Source: an uncultured Thermoguttaceae bacterium
GTDB lineage: Bacteria; Planctomycetota; Planctomycetia; Pirellulales; Thermoguttaceae
Assembly: GCA_934725735.1 (NCBI GenBank)
Contig: CAKVCP010000031.1
Coordinates: 1-20,278, forward strand
DNA: 20,278 bases
Direction: 5' to 3'
Positions 1 through 7,632 of the stretch are shown one piece after another. Each line of letters opens with the position of its first letter. Position 1 is the stretch's first letter. The notes below the pieces were generated by a model. It did not search any database, was not told where the DNA came from, and saw only the letters and a program-made list of their open reading frames with translations. The position numbers and the translations under genes are program-made.

Positions 1-1154
1 CCTCCTTGGGGCTCTCCCTCGATCAGTTCATGGCGCTCGGTCGACGCAATCCGAACGACGATTCCGAAAAGTTCTGCATGACGATCCTCGGCATGAAGCT
101 TTCGCGTTACGCGAACGGCGTGAGCAACCTCCACGGCGTCGTCTCGCGCCGCATGTGGCATTGCCTGTGGCCCGACAAGCGCGAAGAAGAAGTGCCGATC
201 GGGCACATCACGAACGGCGTTCACGTTCCGTCGTGGATGGCCCCGCAGATCAAGGATCTTCTCGAACGCCGCGTGCCGGGTTGGCAGGAAGAATCGATCG
301 ATCCGAAAGTCTGGGCGGGCGTCTACAACGTCGACCCCGGCGAGCTTTGGGAAACGCACTTCGCGCTCAAGAAGAGACTCGTCGACTTCGCGCGCCGCAA
401 GCTCGGGCGTCAGCTCGAACGCTCCGGCGCCGACTCCGCCGCTCTCGAAGCCGCTAAGCGTATCCTCGACCCCAACGCGCTTACGATCGGGTTCGCGCGT
501 CGTTTCGCCGAATACAAACGCGCTTTCCTCGTCGTCCAAGACGAAGAGCGCTTCGACCAGATCGTCAATGATCCCGAACGCCCCGTCCAGTTCATCTTCG
601 CGGGCAAGGCGCACCCTGCGGACAATATCGGCAAGGACGTGATCAATCGTCTTATCCGCGTTCAGCGCAATCCTCGTTTCGCGAACCGCGTCGTCTTCAT
701 CGAGGACTACGACATTAACGTCGCGCGTCACCTCGTCCAAGGCGTCGACGTCTGGCTCAACAACCCGCGTCGTCCGCTCGAAGCGTCCGGCACGAGCGGG
801 CAGAAGGCGGTCCTCAACGGCGCGCTCAACTTCTCCATCCTCGACGGATGGTGGGCCGAAGGATACGACGGATACAACGGCTTCGCGATCGGCACGGGCA
901 AGACGCACACCGACGTGCGCAAGATGGACGAGAACGACAACGCCGCGCTCCTCGAGACGCTCGAGAACGTCGTCATTCCGACCTACTACAACCGCAACGA
1001 ACACGGTCTCCCGATCGAATGGATTCGCCTCATGATGAACTCGATCGCGACCCTCGCGTGGCGCTTCAGCTCGCACCGCATGGTCGCCGACTACGTGAAT
1101 CACGCGTATCTTCCCGCCGCAGGCGGCACGAGCGTCCACATGTATCGCGGTTGA
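1..1154 (+). CDS. glgP: alpha-glucan (glycogen) phosphorylase, C-terminal part
   Basis: The 5' end lies before the window; the reading frame is open from base 3. The enzyme removes glucose units from glycogen or maltodextrin as glucose-1-phosphate using pyridoxal phosphate, in the cytosol. Recognisable GT35 signatures of the short (bacterial/archaeal) phosphorylase type are ANGVSNLHGVVSRRMW near the visible N-terminus, PIGHITNGVHVPSW, the phosphate/cofactor region RRPLEASGTSGQKA containing the presumed PLP lysine, and NFSILDGWWAEGYDG. About 380 residues are visible, roughly the catalytic C-terminal half. The position before the PLP lysine is Gln, where I recall Met being common in this family. 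The gene ends before its own terminator, so nothing visible is co-transcribed downstream. Family assignment is firm; the exact substrate is not readable. Confidence 0.93.
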   Translation, partial: SLGLSLDQFMALGRRNPNDDSEKFCMTILGMKLSRYANGVSNLHGVVSRRMWHCLWPDKREEEVPIGHITNGVHVPSWMAPQIKDLLERRVPGWQEESIDPKVWAGVYNVDPGELWETHFALKKRLVDFARRKLGRQLERSGADSAALEAAKRILDPNALTIGFARRFAEYKRAFLVVQDEERFDQIVNDPERPVQFIFAGKAHPADNIGKDVINRLIRVQRNPRFANRVVFIEDYDINVARHLVQGVDVWLNNPRRPLEASGTSGQKAVLNGALNFSILDGWWAEGYDGYNGFAIGTGKTHTDVRKMDENDNAALLETLENVVIPTYYNRNEHGLPIEWIRLMMNSIATLAWRFSSHRMVADYVNHAYLPAAGGTSVHMYRG

Positions 1155-1189
1155 TCCCCGCGAGGCTCGACGCGAATCAGCTTTGACCG

Positions 1190-1228
1190 AAAGGGCTCCT
1201 CTTCTCATCGACGAGGGGCCCTTTTTTT
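1190..1228 (+). terminator. Rho-independent terminator after glgP
   Basis: A 12-bp stem (1190-1201 with the arm ending at 1223, one G-U pair) is followed by a run of seven T at 1222-1228. It lies 36 nt after the glgP stop codon. Confidence 0.88.
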
Positions 1229-1249
1229 ATGATCGTTACGGCGGAAATC

Positions 1250-1278
1250 TTGCGTTTTTTTCTCTAATTCGTTACAAT
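1250..1278 (+). promoter_or_regulatory. candidate sigma-70-type promoter for the 1442 gene
   Basis: TTGCGT at 1250-1255 and TACAAT at 1273-1278 are separated by 17 nt in an AT-rich stretch. A similar pair (TTGCGT-16-TACAAT) precedes the gene at 3949. It would give a leader of roughly 155 nt. A weaker alternative is TTGATT at 1350-1355 with TATAAA at 1371-1376 (15-nt spacing). The rest of 1229-1441 shows no gene. Confidence 0.42.
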
Positions 1279-1441
1279 ATGACCAGGCGTTTTTTTTGTT
1301 ACATATTGAAGATAAAATGGAAAAAATAAGGTATTTTGGTTAAAATTTATTGATTTTTGCTTTGTGCTAGTATAAAATGAGAGCCAGTATAGCAAACGGA
1401 GATAAATTAACAAAAATACGCAAAACGAAGGAACGTGAGAG

Positions 1442-1909
1442 ATGCGTAATTTGTTTAGAAACGCGGCGAAGTTTAGGACGTTCGGCGCGTTGATCGTCGG
1501 GATCGTCCTCGGCGCTCTTGCGATTGAGACGTCGCGAAACGTCGGGGCGCAGGCCCCTCTGTATCCCGGATCGAGTCAAGAGTCGGTCGACCTGCGCCAA
1601 GCCTACGAAGCCGAGGCTATGCCGAGCGTTACGCCCGCAGGAACCGACAAAGCTCGTTTTTCACGACCCCTTGAGGTTCCTCCCTTATACGCTTTCGATT
1701 CCCCCTTAGAGTCGGGAGGGCGTCAAATCGTTTTGGTCGATTCCACCACGAAGCGCATTTGCGTCTACTGGGTTCGCGAACGCGGCGTCAACAGCACGAT
1801 CGAACTTGTCGCCACCCGCGCCTTCGAACTCGACCTCAAACTCGAAAACTTCAACGGCGAGGGATTGACCCCCGCGCAGATACGCGAACAGCTCGGCGGT
1901 TCCAAATAG
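1442..1909 (+). CDS. small exported or membrane-anchored protein of planctomycete type, function unknown
   Basis: The protein has 155 residues. The N-terminus has a basic start and a hydrophobic stretch (about residues 13-28, ending near GAQA at about 34-37), which fits a signal peptide or membrane anchor. A poorly conserved linker rich in Pro and Ser follows. The C-terminal half (about residues 90-150) has the pattern RQIVLVDSTTKRICVYWV, then an alternating hydrophobic strand, then FELDLKLENFNG and a short helix ending REQL. From memory, this layout (a bound-value-like strand pair followed by a 'DLxLxxFNG' tail) occurs in many small planctomycete proteins without assigned function. The start follows GAAGGA at about 1427. 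The downstream region holds a GC-rich hairpin. No enzyme motif is visible. Confidence 0.7.
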   Translation: MRNLFRNAAKFRTFGALIVGIVLGALAIETSRNVGAQAPLYPGSSQESVDLRQAYEAEAMPSVTPAGTDKARFSRPLEVPPLYAFDSPLESGGRQIVLVDSTTKRICVYWVRERGVNSTIELVATRAFELDLKLENFNGEGLTPAQIREQLGGSK

Positions 1910-1950
1910 CGTTTGTCGCCTTAAAAAATAGCATAATATGTATAATCCGC

Positions 1951-1985
1951 CGCGCGGCGTTTTTATTGATTATTCACGCCGCGCG
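1951..1985. repeat. perfect 10-bp inverted repeat in the 1910-2106 intergenic region
   Basis: CGCGCGGCGT at 1951-1960 and its exact complement ACGCCGCGCG at 1976-1985 flank a 15-nt AT-rich loop. There is no T run after either arm. It could be a 3' processing or termination hairpin for the upstream gene, or a protein-binding site. A TATAAT at 1941-1946 lies beside it but lacks a well-spaced -35. Confidence 0.5.
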
Positions 1986-2106
1986 AGGTCGAATATCAGT
2001 AGAGCGGCGCGTCTACTTTCGCATGACGTTCTTGCGAAACGGCCCCGTCTCGACTCGGAGCTATCACACGTCCTTTCGTTCACATATATTTTAGGAAAAG
2101 TCCGTT

Positions 2107-3801
2107 ATGTACTATAACCTTCAAAAAGCCGCCGACGTTTTAGGTCTTTCGACCGGCGAAGTAAATCGACTCCGGGAACAGGGTAAGTTGCGCGCGTACA
2201 AGGACGGCGCCGACTGGAAATTCCGCAAGGAAGAGGTCGATAAGTTGGCCGCCGACATGATACGCGAGCGCTCAAAAGCCAATAACGACGGACTTCTATC
2301 CACCGAAGACGACGAAGAGAAGACGACCTTCGCCGATTCTTCCGCCTTCGACACGATGTTCGATCAGGCGGGGAACGACCTCCAAATATCGTTGAACGAA
2401 CAGAAAGCCGACGCCGCGAGCGTCGCCGATTCCGCGGAAGACGCCTTCAATCTCTCCCTCGAAGGCGAAGACGACGCTTTCGAACTCGCTCCTGAAAGCG
2501 ACTCCGCCGCGCCCGCGCAAGAAGACGACGGCCTTACCCTCGCCGAAGAGCCCGCCGACGACGGTCTCACCCTCGCCGAAGAGCCTAAGGAAGAAGACGG
2601 CTTGATCCTTTCGAGCGAAGATTCCGCGCTGGCCGAAGACGTCAAAGTTTCCGGCTCCGATTCGGGTAGCGGACTGAGCCTTGCGGGCGACAGCGGACTC
2701 GAACTTCTCGGCGGTTCCGATTCCGGTTCCGGCCTCAATCTCTCCACAAGCGACAGCGGTCTTGATCTTCTCGACGAAGTTGGCGCCTCCGACGTCGATC
2801 TTGCCGGCGGCGATCTCGTTCTTGGCGGCTCCGGCTCCGGTTCCGGCCTCAATCTTAACTCCGGCGATAGCGGACTCGAACTCATGAGCGATTCCGACGG
2901 GGGCTTCGAACTCGATCAAGCGAGCGAAGATCTCTCCCTCGCGGAAGAAGAACCCTCTAAGGAAGACGGAAGCGTCTTCGAACTCGCGACCGACTCCGAC
3001 GCCGCAGTTCTCAATCTTGACAAAGACGCCGACTCCGAAGCCGCCACCGAATTGGCGCCGGAAGAAAGCGTTTTCCAACTCTCCGATCAAACGCTCGACT
3101 CCGGGTCGACTAATCCTTCCGAATCGATGAGTTCCGGCGTCTTCTCCGTCGAAGAAAAATCCTCCGAAACGACGAACCCCTTTGTCACCGACGACGGATC
3201 CGACGACGACGACGATTCCGACGGAATCTTCGGGCTCGCGGAAGATCCCACCCCTGCGGCGACGTCCAGCGGCGATTCTCAGAGCGAATCGCGCTCGATC
3301 GACGTCGAAGAAGCGTCCTCCGACGCCGCGTCCCTCTTCACGACGACCGACGACTCCAACTCCCCCTTCGGAGATGCGAGCTCTCCTTTCGGCGTTCCCG
3401 AACCTGCGGGGGACGCTTCTCCCTTCGGCGGTTCCGAACCCGCAGGGGACGCTTCTCCCTTCGGCGGTCTCAGTTTCGATAAGGCGAATTCGGGCGCGGA
3501 CGACGGTTTTGGCGCCGCCGATTTCGGCGCTACCCCCACCTTCGGCGCCGCCGGAGGCGACGAACCGAGTTTCAGCGCCGTCGATACCGGCGCGGGCCCC
3601 GCGATGGGCGGCGGAACGGTTCCTTCCACTCAGTTTGTCGGAAAAGACCTGATTTTCCTCGTCCCTTGCTTCATCTTCCTCCTCTTGGCGACGATCGGCG
3701 CGTGCGAACTCTGCCGCACCATCTGGAGCTATGAGCAAGGCTCCTTCGACCTCGGCGGCCCGATCCTTGAAGCGATCGCCAAAATGGTCAATCTGATGTA
3801 G
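2107..3801 (+). CDS. excisionase-type helix-turn-helix protein with acidic disordered body and C-terminal membrane segment
   Basis: The protein has 564 residues. Residues 1-50 form an HTH_17/MerR-excisionase fold (YNLQKAADVLGLSTGEVNRL, then a wing ending WKFRKEEVDKLA), a DNA-binding domain. Residues about 55-510 are strongly acidic and low-complexity, rich in Asp, Glu, Ser and Gly. Local repeats include DDGLTLAEEP twice near 140-160, SGSGLNL-type units with SGLELL/SGLDLL near 185-270, and GDASPFGG twice near 435-455. Residues about 514-537 (DLIFLVPCFIFLLLATIGA) form a single transmembrane helix, followed by a 27-residue tail. The start follows AGGAAAAG at 2093. The architecture recurs in planctomycetes; its role is not known to me. 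It may tether DNA or a regulator to the membrane, which is inference. It is monocistronic with its own terminator. Confidence 0.82.
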   Translation: MYYNLQKAADVLGLSTGEVNRLREQGKLRAYKDGADWKFRKEEVDKLAADMIRERSKANNDGLLSTEDDEEKTTFADSSAFDTMFDQAGNDLQISLNEQKADAASVADSAEDAFNLSLEGEDDAFELAPESDSAAPAQEDDGLTLAEEPADDGLTLAEEPKEEDGLILSSEDSALAEDVKVSGSDSGSGLSLAGDSGLELLGGSDSGSGLNLSTSDSGLDLLDEVGASDVDLAGGDLVLGGSGSGSGLNLNSGDSGLELMSDSDGGFELDQASEDLSLAEEEPSKEDGSVFELATDSDAAVLNLDKDADSEAATELAPEESVFQLSDQTLDSGSTNPSESMSSGVFSVEEKSSETTNPFVTDDGSDDDDDSDGIFGLAEDPTPAATSSGDSQSESRSIDVEEASSDAASLFTTTDDSNSPFGDASSPFGVPEPAGDASPFGGSEPAGDASPFGGLSFDKANSGADDGFGAADFGATPTFGAAGGDEPSFSAVDTGAGPAMGGGTVPSTQFVGKDLIFLVPCFIFLLLATIGACELCRTIWSYEQGSFDLGGPILEAIAKMVNLM

Positions 3802-3813
3802 TTACCGCATCCC

Positions 3814-3841
3814 AGGCGTCGGCGCAAACCGACGCCTTTTT
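3814..3841 (+). terminator. Rho-independent terminator after the HTH/acidic protein gene
   Basis: A perfect 9-bp stem (AGGCGTCGG 3814-3822 with CCGACGCCT 3829-3837) with a 6-nt loop is followed by T residues to 3841. Confidence 0.88.
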
Positions 3842-3858
3842 CCTTATGACGCGCCCCC

Positions 3859-3886
3859 TTGCGTCTTCTCGCGTGGCGCGTACAAT
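3859..3886 (+). promoter_or_regulatory. candidate promoter for the FAD oxidoreductase gene
   Basis: TTGCGT at 3859-3864 and TACAAT at 3881-3886 are spaced by 16 nt, 63 nt before the start codon. The hexamers match the candidate at 1250-1278. Confidence 0.42.
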
Positions 3887-3948
3887 TTTCTAAGTTATTA
3901 TGGCCGTTTTTCTTGCGAAAGCGCTTTAAGCGAGGATTAACGAACAAT

Positions 3949-5343
3949 ATGTCTGATAAAGTTTACGACGCGGTTATTGTCGGCGCGGGTATGTCCGGTC
4001 TCGCGGCGGGGGTAAGGCTCGCTCAGTTCGACTATAACGTTTGCATCTTGGAAAAGCACGGCGTCATCGGCGGACTCAATTCTTTTTATTGCCATAACGG
4101 TCGAAAATTCGACGTCGGGCTTCATGCGATGACGAATTACGTTCCTAAGGGAACGAAAGGCGGCCCCTTGTCGCGCATTATTCGTCATCTGCGCATGTCC
4201 TGGGACGAATTCGGCCTCGTCCAGCAGAACGGCTCTTCCATCGCCTTCCCCGGCGTCGAACTCAACTTTACGAATGATTTTCAGCGCTTTGAAGACGAAG
4301 TCGCGCAGAAATTCCCCTCCCAAATCGACGGTCTGCGCAAACTCGTCGCCGGGCTCGCCGGGTACGATCAGCTCGGCCTCGGCGCCGCCGGAGGCTCCGC
4401 CCGCGAATATGTCAGGCAGTTCATTACCGACCCCAAGCTCGAAGACATGATTTTCTGTCCGCTCCTCTATTACGGGGGAGCGCGCGAGCAGGATATGGAG
4501 TTCGGACAGTTCTGCGTGATGTTTCGTTCGATCTTTTTGGAAGGATTCGCGCGTCCCTTCGACGGAGTGCGCCATATCCTCACGCGCCTGCTGAAGCGTT
4601 TCCGAACGCTCGGCGGGGAGCTGCGCCTCAAGACGGGCGTGAAACGAATCGAAGCGTCGCGCGACGGAAACGAAGTCGACCGCATCCTTCTCGACAACGG
4701 GGAGGAGATTCGCGCGAAGAGGTATCTCTCTTCCGCCGGATGGCCCGAGACGATGAAGCTCTGCGGGATGGGAGACCGCGTGGAGGAGAAGACCTTCGGC
4801 AAACTCGGCTTTGTCGAGACGATCAGCGTTTTGGACACGCCCCCGAAGAAGTTCGGGCACGATAAGACGATCGTCTTCTTCAACGATTCGGAGCGATTCG
4901 ACTATCGCAATCCCGATTCTTTGGTGGACTTGCGCAGCGGCGTCGTGTGCGTTCCGGGCAACTTCGCGTACACGGAGCCCTTTGAGCAGAATATGGTGCG
5001 CATCACGTCCCTTGCGAACTACGATCTGTGGCGGAAACTGTCGCCGGAAGCGTACAAGCGCGAGAAGCTTATGCAATACGAGCGCACGGTTGCGTCCGCG
5101 GCGCGATTCATCCCGGAATTCCGACGCAACGTGATCGACGTCGATATGTTCACGCCGCTGACGATCCAGCGTTTCACGGGTCGCGAGCGCGGCGCGATTT
5201 ACGGGGCGGCGGATAAGAGATACGACGGTCTGACGCCGCTGCGGAACCTCTTCATTTGCGGCGCCGATCAGGGAATGGTCGGAATCGTCGGGGCGCTGGT
5301 GAGCGGGCTGACGATCGCGAACAAATACGTTTTGAGCGACTGA
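3949..5343 (+). CDS. FAD-dependent oxidoreductase of the phytoene desaturase / carotenoid isomerase (CrtI/CrtISO) family
   Basis: The protein has 464 residues, a usual length for the family. The N-terminus carries the dinucleotide-binding motif VIVGAGMSGLAAGVRL (about residues 9-24) with the acidic end of strand 2 at ILEKH, then the flavin-contacting GGLNSF and FDVGLHAMTNY. The C-terminus has the second FAD motif LFICGADQGMVGIVGALVSG (about residues 436-455). Such enzymes desaturate, isomerise or saturate polyene or retinoid-like substrates in or at the membrane. The substrate here is not readable, and no other carotenoid gene is in view. The start at 3949 is preferred over an in-frame upstream ATG at 3859 because the glycine motif then sits near the N-terminus and GCGAGGA precedes it at about 3930. 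It is monocistronic, with a terminator 42 nt after the stop. Confidence 0.85.
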   Translation: MSDKVYDAVIVGAGMSGLAAGVRLAQFDYNVCILEKHGVIGGLNSFYCHNGRKFDVGLHAMTNYVPKGTKGGPLSRIIRHLRMSWDEFGLVQQNGSSIAFPGVELNFTNDFQRFEDEVAQKFPSQIDGLRKLVAGLAGYDQLGLGAAGGSAREYVRQFITDPKLEDMIFCPLLYYGGAREQDMEFGQFCVMFRSIFLEGFARPFDGVRHILTRLLKRFRTLGGELRLKTGVKRIEASRDGNEVDRILLDNGEEIRAKRYLSSAGWPETMKLCGMGDRVEEKTFGKLGFVETISVLDTPPKKFGHDKTIVFFNDSERFDYRNPDSLVDLRSGVVCVPGNFAYTEPFEQNMVRITSLANYDLWRKLSPEAYKREKLMQYERTVASAARFIPEFRRNVIDVDMFTPLTIQRFTGRERGAIYGAADKRYDGLTPLRNLFICGADQGMVGIVGALVSGLTIANKYVLSD

Positions 5344-5384
5344 CGCGTCGGATGCGACGTGCTCTTGACGTCGATTTTTAGACG

Positions 5385-5411
5385 AACGCTCCGAATCGTC
5401 GGGGCGTTTTT
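5385..5411 (+). terminator. Rho-independent terminator after the FAD oxidoreductase gene
   Basis: A 10-bp stem (AACGCTCCGA 5385-5394 with TCGGGGCGTT 5399-5408, one G-U pair) with a 4-nt loop runs into five T at 5407-5411. Confidence 0.87.
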
Positions 5412-5487
5412 CATTTCTTGTGGACGCGGAGACGGTCGGAAAGGGGCGGAAAAGGGGGAAGAACGGGGGAGTTTTGGCGGACGCGTG

Positions 5488-5516
5488 TTGTCAACGCGGT
5501 TTCAGTTCGTTATAAT
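5488..5516 (+). promoter_or_regulatory. strong sigma-70-type promoter of the glycosidase gene
   Basis: TTGTCA at 5488-5493 and a perfect TATAAT at 5511-5516 are separated by exactly 17 nt. The predicted start near 5523 gives a leader of about 55 nt. Confidence 0.75.
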
Positions 5517-5539
5517 TTAGATCGACTGTAATAAAAAAA

Positions 5540-5559
5540 GCGCGCGGAGAGACGCGCGC
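5540..5559 (+). promoter_or_regulatory. GC-rich hairpin in the 5' leader of the glycosidase gene
   Basis: GCGCGCG at 5540-5546 pairs perfectly with CGCGCGC at 5553-5559 around a 6-nt GAGAGA loop, just after a run of seven A. It ends 10 nt before the GGGAG ribosome-binding site. It may stabilise the mRNA or modulate translation, which is inference. Confidence 0.5.
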
Positions 5560-5578
5560 GGAGACATTTGGGAGTTTA

Positions 5579-7396
5579 ATGATGACACATGCAATGAAGA
5601 CGCGCTTCGCCGCCGTCGCAATGACCCTCGCCGCGATCCTCGGGACCGGCGCGGCGTTCGCCCAGTCCGTCGATCCGGATCAATACGTTCCGCTTCCCCA
5701 AGGATTCGCCGACGATTTGGCGCCCAACGCGGTTCACGACGAACGCGTTCGACAATATCTCTATCCGAAACGCGTCCTCTGGACCTCCGAAAAGGGCGTG
5801 AAGAACCCCGAACTCTTGATGCAGCCCGTGTTGGGTCAGACGTCGACCGCGATCATGGGGGACGAAAGCCAAGCGTGCGTTCTCTCCGACGGCGGGGGCG
5901 TTCTTCTCGACATGGGGTGCGAAATTCACGGCTCCTTCCGCATCGAAGCGCGTCATCTCGTACCGGGTAAATCGAGCGTCGGTCAGAACGTGAAGGTTCG
6001 CGTCCGCTTTGGCGAATCGGTCGACGAAGCGAACGCGGAGGTCGGCGAGAAGGGCGCGATCAACGAACATTCGACGCGCGACCAAATCGTCTCCGTTCCG
6101 TGGCTCGGCGCGATCGAATGTGGCGAATCCGCGTTCCGTTTCGTGCGCCTCGATCTCGTCGACTCCGATTCCAAGCTGATTATCGACTCCGCGCGCGCCG
6201 TCTTCATCTACCGCGATATTCCGCGTTTGGGACAGTTCCGCTCTTCGGACGAGCGCCTCAACAAGGTCTGGGACGTCTGCGCGCGCACCGTCCACCTTAC
6301 GATGCAGCAGTACGTCTTTGAAGGCGCCAAGCGCGACCGACTCGTATGGTACGGCGACTTCACGCCTCAGACGATGACCGCTTTGCGCGTCTTCGGCGAC
6401 AGCAAAGTCCTGCGCGACACACTCGGAATTTACGCCCGCGAAACGTGGCCGCTACCAAAATGGATGAACGGCATGCCGAACTACTCCCTCTGGTGGCTCA
6501 TTACGATCGGCGATCTCTATCGTCATACCGGGGATCCGGAGCTTGTGAGCGAACAGTGGGATTACGTGAAGGGACTCGTTAATCAGCTATTGGCGCATAT
6601 CGACGAGAAGGGTTGCGGGGCGTTCCCGAATCCGTTCTTGGACTGGCCGACGAACGACAATCGCCCGGCGCTCGATTCGGGCACGCACGCGATGTTCGTC
6701 CTTGGATTCGAACGCGTCGCGGAGATGGCGCAGGTTGTGAACGACGAAGCGACGCAAAAGTTGGCGGAAGAGACGGTCGCGCGTTTGAAGAAGTATACGC
6801 CGTCGAACGTCGGCAACAAGCAAGCGGCGGCGCTTCTCGAGCTTGCCGGACTTGAACGCGAAGGGGAATCGAACGTCGAAACCCTCGCGAAGGGCGGCGC
6901 GAAGGGATTCTCGACCTTCTACGGGTACTATATGCTCGAAGCGTTGTCCCTCGGCGGTCAGGATCAGGTCGCGCTTGACGTGACGCGCGACTACTGGGGC
7001 GCGATGATCGACGTCGGCGCGACGACATTCTGGGAAGACTTCGACCTCGAATGGCTCAAGAACGCGGGACGCATCGACGAAGCGACGCCCGAAGGGCTCG
7101 AGAGCCTTCACGGGGATCGCGGCGCGTACTGCTACGTCGGTCTGCGCCATTCCCTCTGCCACGGTTGGGCGTCGGGCCCCGCCGCATGGATGAGCGCCCA
7201 CGTCTTAGGCGTCACGCCGATTGAGCCGGGCTTCAAGAAGGCGAGCGTCAAGCCCTTCCTTGGCGATCTCGAATGGGTCGAAGGCTCCGTCCCGACTCCT
7301 TACGGCCTCATCGAAGTCCGCGCTGAAAAGGGCCCCAACGGCGAAATCAAGACTCAAGTCAAAGCCCCGAAAGAGATTGAAATCACGACTCCGTGA
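5579..7396 (+). CDS. exported GH78-like (alpha-L-rhamnosidase family) six-hairpin glycosidase
   Basis: The protein has 605 residues. A signal peptide (MKTRFAAVAMTLAAILG, ending AAFAQS at about residues 25-30) predicts export. A beta-sandwich-like region follows to about residue 225, then the (alpha/alpha)6 barrel. GH78 landmarks are EGAKRDRLVWYGDF (about residues 247-260), the counterpart of the classical DxPxRDExxxWxGD acid loop, and GATTFWEDFDLEW (about 480-492), containing the likely general-base Glu near 486. C-terminal SLCHGWASGPAAWM and a short beta domain (FKKASVKPFLGDLEWVEGSV) complete the family pattern. It is shorter than many GH78 enzymes and lacks an extra N-terminal binding domain. 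Asp and Glu of the classical acid loop are replaced (E-G-A-K-R-D-R), so substrate and activity are uncertain. It probably releases rhamnose or a related sugar from plant or microbial glycans outside the cytoplasm. An ATG at 5582 is an equally possible start. Confidence 0.8.
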   Translation: MMTHAMKTRFAAVAMTLAAILGTGAAFAQSVDPDQYVPLPQGFADDLAPNAVHDERVRQYLYPKRVLWTSEKGVKNPELLMQPVLGQTSTAIMGDESQACVLSDGGGVLLDMGCEIHGSFRIEARHLVPGKSSVGQNVKVRVRFGESVDEANAEVGEKGAINEHSTRDQIVSVPWLGAIECGESAFRFVRLDLVDSDSKLIIDSARAVFIYRDIPRLGQFRSSDERLNKVWDVCARTVHLTMQQYVFEGAKRDRLVWYGDFTPQTMTALRVFGDSKVLRDTLGIYARETWPLPKWMNGMPNYSLWWLITIGDLYRHTGDPELVSEQWDYVKGLVNQLLAHIDEKGCGAFPNPFLDWPTNDNRPALDSGTHAMFVLGFERVAEMAQVVNDEATQKLAEETVARLKKYTPSNVGNKQAAALLELAGLEREGESNVETLAKGGAKGFSTFYGYYMLEALSLGGQDQVALDVTRDYWGAMIDVGATTFWEDFDLEWLKNAGRIDEATPEGLESLHGDRGAYCYVGLRHSLCHGWASGPAAWMSAHVLGVTPIEPGFKKASVKPFLGDLEWVEGSVPTPYGLIEVRAEKGPNGEIKTQVKAPKEIEITTP

Positions 7397-7443
7397 GATA
7401 CGCGCTCCCCGCGCAACGTGCCTCTAACGGTTCGATAACCCAC

Positions 7444-7478
7444 GCCGTCGACGCAGCGCTAAGCGTCGACGGCTTTTT
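7444..7478 (+). terminator. Rho-independent terminator after the glycosidase gene
   Basis: A perfect 11-bp stem (GCCGTCGACGC 7444-7454 with GCGTCGACGGC 7463-7473) with an 8-nt loop is followed by five T. Confidence 0.9.
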
Positions 7479-7533
7479 CCTTGTCAAAACTGTTTTTTTT
7501 CGTTATTTTTCCAGGGTTTAGAAAAAATTATAG

Positions 7534-7561
7534 TTGAGAAGGCGGATCGCTAGAGTAGAAT
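7534..7561 (+). promoter_or_regulatory. candidate promoter for the LRR gene pair
   Basis: TTGAGA at 7534-7539 and TAGAAT at 7556-7561 are spaced by 16 nt inside an AT-rich stretch (about 7490-7600) that stands out from the GC-rich surroundings. The remainder of 7479-7632 shows no gene. Confidence 0.4.
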
Positions 7562-7632
7562 TAGAAACATACGTAAGCTTACACATTTTCTAATTATCAA
7601 AAAGCGTGCAACGCGCGAAAGCGAGGCTGCTC

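Noticed and set aside
1913..1946. TATAAT at 1941-1946 as promoter of the 2107 gene
   Set aside because: The nearest -35-like TTGTCG is 22 nt upstream and no other suitable hexamer was found. The start of that transcript remains unlocated.
2296..3738. 480-codon open frame antisense to the acidic HTH protein
   Set aside because: It is a mirror of the GAC/GAA/TCC-rich repeats. The + strand product has a clear HTH and membrane segment.
3937..5076. 379-codon minus-strand frame opposite the FAD oxidoreductase
   Set aside because: The + strand product carries both FAD-binding motifs; the antisense product has no recognisable motif.
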